Shown here: positions 59,885 to 64,000 of the stretch, in pieces
Position numbering within the stretch: the first letter of the stretch is position 1
Layout: each line of letters starts with the position of its first letter
Assembly: GCF_019392335.1 (NCBI RefSeq)
Contig: NZ_JAHXRQ010000022.1
Location: forward strand, 1-64,000
Source of the DNA: Mameliella sp. CS4
GTDB taxonomy: Bacteria; Pseudomonadota; Alphaproteobacteria; Rhodobacterales; Rhodobacteraceae
Direction: 5' to 3'
Length of the DNA stretch: 64,000 bases
The notes under the pieces: generated by a model
What the model was told of the DNA's origin: nothing
Databases searched by the model: none
Seen by the model: only the letters and a program-made list of their open reading frames with translations
Position numbers and translations under genes: made by a program

Positions 59885-60154
59885 TCAGCGCATCAACGCC
59901 GCCCGCCTCTCCGCACTCGCCGGCGTGTGATCGCCACAGCGGGCGCGGGTCCAAACTCCAGCCGCGCAGCCGCGCGCGACGGTTTCGTCGATGCGCTCCT
60001 GGTCCTCGATTGTCAGGCCCCGGGCGCCGGGCAGCGCGTCACCGAGGGTGGCTGACAGGCCCGGCACACTCTCCGGCTGCGAAATCCCACAGGCCCCCAG
60101 CAGCAACACAGTCGCGGCGGCCAAGCTCTGCCCAGATCGCGGCTTTTGTGGCAT
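59885..60154 (-). CDS. Rz1-like outer-membrane lipoprotein (o-spanin)
   Basis: An 89-residue lipoprotein: signal M-P-Q-K-P-R-S-G-Q-S-L-A-A-A-T-V-L-L-L-G-A ends at the lipid cysteine Cys22. The mature part is short and Pro/Ala/Glu-containing. ATG 60152-60154 has AGGAGA at about seven bases; the ATG six bases upstream has it too close. It overlaps the upstream membrane protein gene by 116 bases in another frame, the classic Rz/Rz1 arrangement. Confidence 0.75.
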   Translation of the reverse strand: MPQKPRSGQSLAAATVLLLGACGISQPESVPGLSATLGDALPGARGLTIEDQERIDETVARGCAAGVWTRARCGDHTPASAERRAALMR

Positions 60155-60260
60155 CGTCATTCTCCTGTTGGATGTCCCGTGCGTGATCGCGCCTCCCCAG
60201 CGCGTAGATCCCGGCGGCAAGGCTGGCGGTTAGCGCCAGCGCAATGGCAAGGCGGGTCAT
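60039..60260 (-). CDS. Rz-like inner-membrane protein (i-spanin), unusually short
   Basis: A 73-residue protein with an N-terminal membrane anchor (M-T-R-L-A-I-A-L-A-L-T-A-S-L-A-A-G-I-Y-A-L-G-R) and a short periplasmic part with a helix (A-T-K-A-A-I-W-A-E-L) and two cysteines (C-V-A-A-G-G-L-W, G-E-C-A-G-P). Classical Rz proteins are about twice as long. ATG 60258-60260 overlaps the DUF6527-like stop by four bases. Spanins fuse inner and outer membranes in the last step of lysis. Confidence 0.72.
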   Translation of the reverse strand: MTRLAIALALTASLAAGIYALGRRDHARDIQQENDDATKAAIWAELGRRDCVAAGGLWDFAAGECAGPVSHPR

Positions 60261-60544
60261 GGCGCAATCTCCGGCAGGGCGACGGTCTGCCCTGCCAGCT
60301 GGTGGGTGCTGTCCGTCAGGAATCGGATGCGGCCATTCTCGACAAAGCTGTGGCATCTCTGGGTCTTCCGCTCCGGGCCCCACTCTCTCCACGCGTTGAT
60401 CGACGGGCTGATCGTAGGCCGGTCGACGTCACCGTTGAACGACCAGCAGGGGCGCTGCGCAGAGTCGGTGTTCAGAACATGCGTCCAGCCGCAGCCGGGG
60501 CAGTCGAAGGAAACGGATTGGCCCCGCCGAGTAACCCGGCTCAC
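60257..60544 (-). CDS. DUF6527-like phage protein
   Basis: A 95-residue protein with a zinc-type pair C-P-G-C-G-W-T-H, W-S-F-N-G-D-V-D-R-P-T-I-S-P-S-I, C-H-S-F-V-E-N-G-R-I-R-F-L and T-D-S-T-H-Q-L-A-G-Q-T-V-A-L-P-E. These are the invariant blocks of a small protein family (DUF6527) regularly found beside phage lysis genes. Function unknown. Four-base overlaps on both sides. Confidence 0.8.
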   Translation of the reverse strand: MSRVTRRGQSVSFDCPGCGWTHVLNTDSAQRPCWSFNGDVDRPTISPSINAWREWGPERKTQRCHSFVENGRIRFLTDSTHQLAGQTVALPEIAP

Positions 60545-61296
60545 TTCCGCACCGCCTTCCAGACGCGCGCCAGAATCAGCAGGCCGACCGCAGCGGCCAG
60601 GAACAGGCCCAGCCCCCAGGCCGCGTCGAGCGCCCAGGGCGGGGCGCTGTCGATCACGCGGGCGCCGCCATAGCCCGTCCCTGCCCCGCCCAACACTTTG
60701 GTCGCTTCCTTCAGAGACGTGTCTATCCGCGCGGTCACCGGGTCCTTGGGGTCCGGCTGCGGCGTGGCGCGGATCTGGCGCAGGGCGGTCATGACCTCTT
60801 CGATGCTGGCGTGCGCCTTGTTGAGGCCGTCACCCGCGTAATAGCTCTGACCGGCCCGCACGGTGCGTCCCTTGACCTGGACGTCATGCGGCACCGGCAG
60901 GCTGGCCCATTCCTTCGCCAGCGACAAGGCAAAGGCCGCGTCAGAGATCCGCCCGGCCAGGAAATCGTCCAGCCCGCGCCGACGCAGCAGCGCCAGCGCC
61001 AGCCGGTTCTGCGTGGCCCGGTCGTACCGGGCGGTCAGGGGCACGCCAGCCTCGCGGTAGAGCCCGCGCAGCGTGTCCTCCAGGATCTGGTAGGCCCCCG
61101 CCGCCTCGCTCTGGTACAGGCGGTCGATGCTGTCCTGCCAGTCCAGCACCTGCCCCACGGTCATCTCGACCAGCGGGCGCGGCGGGTGATCCTGCGATTT
61201 GATGCCGCCCCAGACGGCGCCATAGTCATTGGCGCTTTCATGCAGGCGCAGAACCGCCAGCAGCGGTTCCACCGCCGCGATCGTCTTGTCGGTCAT
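60541..61296 (-). CDS. Lambda-R-type lytic transglycosylase endolysin with C-terminal membrane helix
   Basis: A 251-residue protein. The first ~165 residues follow lambda endolysin R: Glu20 in L-R-L-H-E-S-A-N-D-Y (catalytic position), G-A-Y-Q-I-L-E-D-T-L, R-R-R-G-L-D-D-F-L-A-G-R-I, E-W-A-S-L-P and S-Y-Y-A-G-D-G-L. A linker leads to a C-terminal hydrophobic helix (A-A-W-G-L-G-L-F-L-A-A-A-V-G-L-L-I-L-A-R-V-W) ending in positive residues. Cleaves the glycan strands of peptidoglycan. No signal peptide, so export depends on a holin or on the C-terminal helix. Coupled to the 36-residue ORF upstream. Confidence 0.85.
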   Translation of the reverse strand: MTDKTIAAVEPLLAVLRLHESANDYGAVWGGIKSQDHPPRPLVEMTVGQVLDWQDSIDRLYQSEAAGAYQILEDTLRGLYREAGVPLTARYDRATQNRLALALLRRRGLDDFLAGRISDAAFALSLAKEWASLPVPHDVQVKGRTVRAGQSYYAGDGLNKAHASIEEVMTALRQIRATPQPDPKDPVTARIDTSLKEATKVLGGAGTGYGGARVIDSAPPWALDAAWGLGLFLAAAVGLLILARVWKAVRK

Positions 61297-61403
61297 GCCG
61301 AGTCCTTTCCATTTTCGGATGTGTCGTCACGCAGCAGTGCGCGCGGCATCAGCGGCCCCCGGCGCCACAGGCCCCAGAGGTGCAGCGCCAACCATGTTTT
61401 CAC
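61293..61403 (-). CDS. Unlisted 36-residue peptide in the lysis cassette
   Basis: A GTG-started frame (61401-61403) that exactly bridges the gap between the holin-like gene and the endolysin gene. Its GTG overlaps the holin-like stop (GTGA) and its TGA overlaps the endolysin ATG (ATGA). The peptide begins M-K-T-W-L-A-L-H-L-W-G-L-W-R-R-G-P-L and ends D-D-T-S-E-N-G-K-D-S-A: a hydrophobic, Trp-rich N-terminal helix and a polar tail. AAAGGAC before the endolysin start lies inside it. Translational coupling on both sides makes it likely real; antiholin or pinholin-like roles are guesses. Confidence 0.55.
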   Translation of the reverse strand: MKTWLALHLWGLWRRGPLMPRALLRDDTSENGKDSA

Positions 61404-61726
61404 TTGAGGCTCAGCACGTGGGCCAGCTTGTCCCAAAACAGCGCCGTGCCGCCCGCGACCATCGAGCCGATGCAGCCCAGAAGAATGCCCGCGCCTGTCA
61501 TCCTGGCCTTCCAGCTGGTGACGGATCTGGTGACGGGCTCGATCTCTTCGAGCCGCGCCTCGAACCCGGTCAGGCGCAAATCGCGCAGCTTTCCGTCCTG
61601 CCGCTGGCGCACCAATTCGTCACGCAGTCCCTCGATCGCGGTACGATGCGTCTCTGCCTCGTGCAGCACACGCTCCATCGTGCCAGCGAGACGCCCGATC
61701 TCTTCAATCATTCGTTGATCCGTCAT
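61400..61726 (-). CDS. Holin-like phage membrane protein
   Basis: A 108-residue protein: a soluble coiled-coil N-terminal part (residues 5-65, E-E-I-G-R-L-A-G-T-M-E-R-V-L-H-E-A-E) and one hydrophobic segment near the C-terminus (M-T-G-A-G-I-L-L-G-C-I-G-S-M-V-A-G-G-T-A-L-F-W). One-helix proteins with this layout next to endolysins are often called holins or holin-like (DUF1515-like). ATG 61724-61726 preferred over the adjacent GTG. Confidence 0.65.
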   Translation of the reverse strand: MTDQRMIEEIGRLAGTMERVLHEAETHRTAIEGLRDELVRQRQDGKLRDLRLTGFEARLEEIEPVTRSVTSWKARMTGAGILLGCIGSMVAGGTALFWDKLAHVLSLK

Positions 61727-61755
61727 CACTCACAGGTCCGAACCCCTAGCGGGCA

Positions 61756-61983
61756 TTACGTCCAGCACGGAGGCAGGCTGGGATGCCAGCGCGGCGGTTG
61801 TGATATTGGCCGCGCCATCAGAGCACCCAAAAAACCAGAGGCCAACCACAGGGTCAGGTTTCGGTCAAGAACTCTTCTTTTTGCCCACCAATCTTCGTAT
61901 GCATTAAAGCGGCGACCTTCATCGAGAAGATCGCCACTCATCCATGACGTGCCGTATATTGGGACAAAGATCACCTCTCTCAT
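61756..61983 (-). CDS. Small phage protein sharing a tail with the tail-fibre protein
   Basis: A 75-residue protein; ATG 61981-61983 is two bases after the tail-fibre stop. Its middle L-D-R-N-L-T-L-W-L-A-S-G-F repeats the last residues of the tail fibre (L-D-R-D-L-T-L-W-L-A-S-G-F), and the DNA of the two places is also similar over about 43 bases. It continues L-G-A-L-M-A-R-P-I. Function unknown; possibly a duplicated C-terminal segment or tail-fibre accessory. Confidence 0.6.
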   Translation of the reverse strand: MREVIFVPIYGTSWMSGDLLDEGRRFNAYEDWWAKRRVLDRNLTLWLASGFLGALMARPISQPPRWHPSLPPCWT

Positions 61984-61985
61984 GG

Positions 61986-64000
61986 TCACAGGTCCCAAAA
62001 CCCAGATGCCAGCCAAAGGGTCAGGTCTCGGTCCAGGAACGCGCTTTTGGCTTTCCAGTCGGCCCTGATTGTCCCCCGGTTCACGGATTTTCCGTCCCCA
62101 CGCGAGCTACCATGATAGGCAAACCCGAGCGTGCCGGCCTCATCTGTGTCCAGTTCAATTATGATCTTGCGCGGCTCTACAGTGACCGATGAAATTGAGC
62201 CCGATGTCCCAGCCCACTCGAAACCGTAGTCGGCAACCGGGCTGCCGCTGACATAATGTCGATCCGTCGCAATCGTCTCATCCACCATGACACCATGCGG
62301 CCCGCCGACATAAGCGGTGATTGTCGTGCCGCTGCGTGTCACGTCGCGCAGGTAGGGCGCGGACCACGGCTGCCCGAGTGCAACGGCCTCGGCAGACAGG
62401 GCGACCAATTCGCCAACCTGCACACAGCCCTCGGCCTCAAAATGGATGCCGTCATGCTGGGGGATTGCCCAGCCAGAGCACACCAGCGTCACATCCGACC
62501 GGCTTGCAGCGATCTCCACCTGGGCTTGCAGGCACGGCCATTCGCCGCTGGTATCGCTTCCCGGAGGCTGCACGATCAGGATCTGCGGCGGGTATTCCTG
62601 CCCCGTCTCCGCCATGATGTCCGTTTGGATATGGCCGATCAGCGTTTCAAAAATAGTCGTGTATGCGGAAACTGACAGCCCCGAATCCGCCGCGCCCTGA
62701 CACCATGCCACGACTGGCACTTCGAACAGCATACCGATCCCAGCCGATATGCTCACCGCGTCCGTGACCGCGCCGATCAAATTTGCATAAGCCTGACTGG
62801 TCCCGACATACGCCGGGTCGTCGGATGGCAAAAGGTTCTCGACTGCCTGCCCACCTTGCCCCTCCTGTCTGCCGAAATAAACCGCGCGCCGCCCCAATTT
62901 GCGCGAGTTCAGCGCCGACCGGCAGACAGACGGCCCCATGACCGACTGGGCCGCGCCGTCCGTTTCATGCACCGGCCAGAACGTGGTGGCCGCAATACGG
63001 GAACCTCCGCCCCACCCAATAGGCCCTTCGGTGTCTTCGAGCGTGATCGCGTTCATCGGGAACTTGATCGCCTCGAAAGCCGTCAGCGCGCCGTCAGAAC
63101 CGTTGAGTTGCATCCAGGACTGGCCATAGCCGAGATGCCCGACAATAACGCCTGACCCAGGCGCATCCACCGCAACATCCCCCTTGCCTGCAACCATCCC
63201 GCCGGTGCTGGTGGACGGAACAATCGACGGTGTGACGCGGAACGAAACTTGAAACTGTACGTTCGATTGCGACTGCGTGTCCGTCAGAGTGCTGGCATTC
63301 CCCGTTCCGCTGCCCAGGAAAATTGCCTCCCCCGCGCTGCTAACCATCGCCGGGACGCTGTTGACAAAGAAGCCGAGATACTGCCCCGGCTCGACTGAAA
63401 TAGCTGTGAAGTCCGTGCCTGCGACATAGGATTTTGCGCCGGTGCTGCTGACGGTTATTGCGGTATCACTGCCAACCTGTGTGAAAACATTCCCGGCTTT
63501 GGTGAACACCTTGGCATAAAACGTGCCGGTCGCAGCAGCATACAGATTGATCCGATCAACAGTCCCTTTGAAATGGACCGGCTGGGCAAAAACGCACGGC
63601 GCGTTCGCGCCAGACGCCGTGTCTGCCACCATGTCGCCATCGCGCCCGATCACACGGACGCCTGACGTGCCATCCGTGATGACCTCTGCCGCTGTCACGC
63701 GGACGTCCAGAGCGTCCACCTCATCGCGGATCAGGTCCGTCTCGCGCGCGCCCAGAGTATAGCGCAACTGGATGTTGATGTTGTCCTGGGTCGAAGCGTC
63801 CGTAAACCCTGTGCTGTCTCCGGAGCCGCTGTAGAATGCGGCGCCTGTCTCCGCCACGCGCCCGACCACAGCAGGCCCGTAGAAGCCGAGGTATTCGCCC
63901 TCCAGCACCTCGATAGCGGTGTAGTCGGTCCCGCCCACCAGCGTCAGGGCGCCGGTGCTGGATATCGTCACATCCAGATCGGACCCAACCTGCGCGAAGT
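61986..64000 (-). CDS. Phage tail fibre/spike with SGNH esterase-like domain (5' end beyond window)
   Basis: At least 671 residues are visible; the frame is open to the right edge, so the real start lies beyond it (the GTG at 63969-63971 is inside a repeat and is not the start). Two ~85-residue beta repeats (about 63755-64000 and 63235-63490, each with Q-V-G-S-D, S-S-T-G-A, G-T-D-[YF]-T-A-I and Y-L-G-F) come first. A central domain has G-Y-G-Q-S-W-M (block I Ser, about 63115-63140), W-C-Q-G-A-A-D-S-G (about 62680-62710) and D-G-I-H-F (about 62440-62456), the Ser/Asp-His set of SGNH sialate-acetylesterase-like hydrolases. A beta-type domain and L-W-L-A-S-G-F-W-D-L end the protein. Probably a receptor-binding protein that deacetylates surface polysaccharide. 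Confidence 0.78.
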   Translation of the reverse strand, partial: FAQVGSDLDVTISSTGALTLVGGTDYTAIEVLEGEYLGFYGPAVVGRVAETGAAFYSGSGDSTGFTDASTQDNINIQLRYTLGARETDLIRDEVDALDVRVTAAEVITDGTSGVRVIGRDGDMVADTASGANAPCVFAQPVHFKGTVDRINLYAAATGTFYAKVFTKAGNVFTQVGSDTAITVSSTGAKSYVAGTDFTAISVEPGQYLGFFVNSVPAMVSSAGEAIFLGSGTGNASTLTDTQSQSNVQFQVSFRVTPSIVPSTSTGGMVAGKGDVAVDAPGSGVIVGHLGYGQSWMQLNGSDGALTAFEAIKFPMNAITLEDTEGPIGWGGGSRIAATTFWPVHETDGAAQSVMGPSVCRSALNSRKLGRRAVYFGRQEGQGGQAVENLLPSDDPAYVGTSQAYANLIGAVTDAVSISAGIGMLFEVPVVAWCQGAADSGLSVSAYTTIFETLIGHIQTDIMAETGQEYPPQILIVQPPGSDTSGEWPCLQAQVEIAASRSDVTLVCSGWAIPQHDGIHFEAEGCVQVGELVALSAEAVALGQPWSAPYLRDVTRSGTTITAYVGGPHGVMVDETIATDRHYVSGSPVADYGFEWAGTSGSISSVTVEPRKIIIELDTDEAGTLGFAYHGSSRGDGKSVNRGTIRADWKAKSAFLDRDLTLWLASGFWDL

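Larger units (their letters stand above)
58607..64000. mobile_element. Left part of a prophage (continues beyond the window)
   Basis: From the tRNA scar to the window edge: three small plus-strand genes behind a strong promoter/operator, then a minus-strand late cassette of tail fibre, holin-like protein, lambda-R-type endolysin, DUF6527-like protein and overlapping spanins. Genes are packed with four-base overlaps, unlike the chromosome to the left. Head, replication and integrase genes must lie to the right. Confidence 0.85.

Overview
The window is high-GC alphaproteobacterial chromosome, most probably from the Roseobacter group of the Rhodobacterales. The evidence is the gene content: a tol-pal cluster followed by tilS and ftsH, ethylmalonyl-CoA pathway genes (mcl1 and mcd), a TIGR02300-type acidic protein, the dgcN-dgcA D-glutamate pair, and intergenic hairpin elements of a kind I associate with this group. 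No database search was possible; product names come from motifs and family resemblance.

Layout. 1-154: start of fhs, cut by the window edge. 436-13380 (mostly minus strand): MOSC protein, tam, ftsH, tilS, cpoB, pal, tolB, a small secreted TolA-C-terminal paralogue, tolA, tolR, tolQ, then an SDR/small ORF/LysR block that separates tolQ from ybgC. 13453-19441: HNH protein, MscS channel, FAD protein, a large BON/OmpA protein and a D-amino-acid aminotransferase. 19808-23136: dgcA, dgcN (D-glutamate catabolism) and mcl1. 23166-35564: a sulfotransferase-like protein, Lrp/LysE pair, AraC-GyrI regulator, accA, a CcdA/thioredoxin pair, antiporter, GntR regulator with an adjacent palindrome, J-domain protein, YgjP metallopeptidase, TIGR02300 protein, tRNA-Ala(GGC), TSUP transporter and mcd.

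35613-49730 is a candidate 14-kb genomic island. It lies between two imperfect copies of the mcd terminator sequence and holds accessory genes almost all on the minus strand: SRPBCC, AraC, DUF4386-like, serine hydrolase plus CPBP protease, TetR, amidase, SMR transporter, CrtI-like oxidoreductase, AHL-lactonase-like MBL enzyme, saccharopine-dehydrogenase-like reductase and a 2TM protein. At least two genes are broken: an SDR with a frameshift and an in-frame TAG, and a four-helix membrane protein whose last helix lies behind a TAG. Core sequence resumes with an AhpD-like protein, a secreted EF-hand protein, a DMT exporter, pheT, a nitrilase-family protein, small membrane and secreted proteins, a DUF2513-like membrane protein directly behind pheS, pheS, and a ChaC-like gene.

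At 58607 a 3' tRNA fragment without a 5' half marks the probable attachment site of a prophage that runs off the right edge. Three short plus-strand genes follow a strong promoter overlapped by a perfect inverted repeat. They converge on a minus-strand late cassette: a tail fibre with an SGNH esterase-like domain, a small protein, a holin-like protein, an unlisted 36-residue peptide, a lambda-R-type endolysin with a C-terminal membrane helix, a DUF6527-like protein and an overlapping i-spanin/o-spanin pair. The most unusual items are the secreted TolA-domain paralogue, the decaying flanked island, and the compact, translationally coupled lysis cassette.
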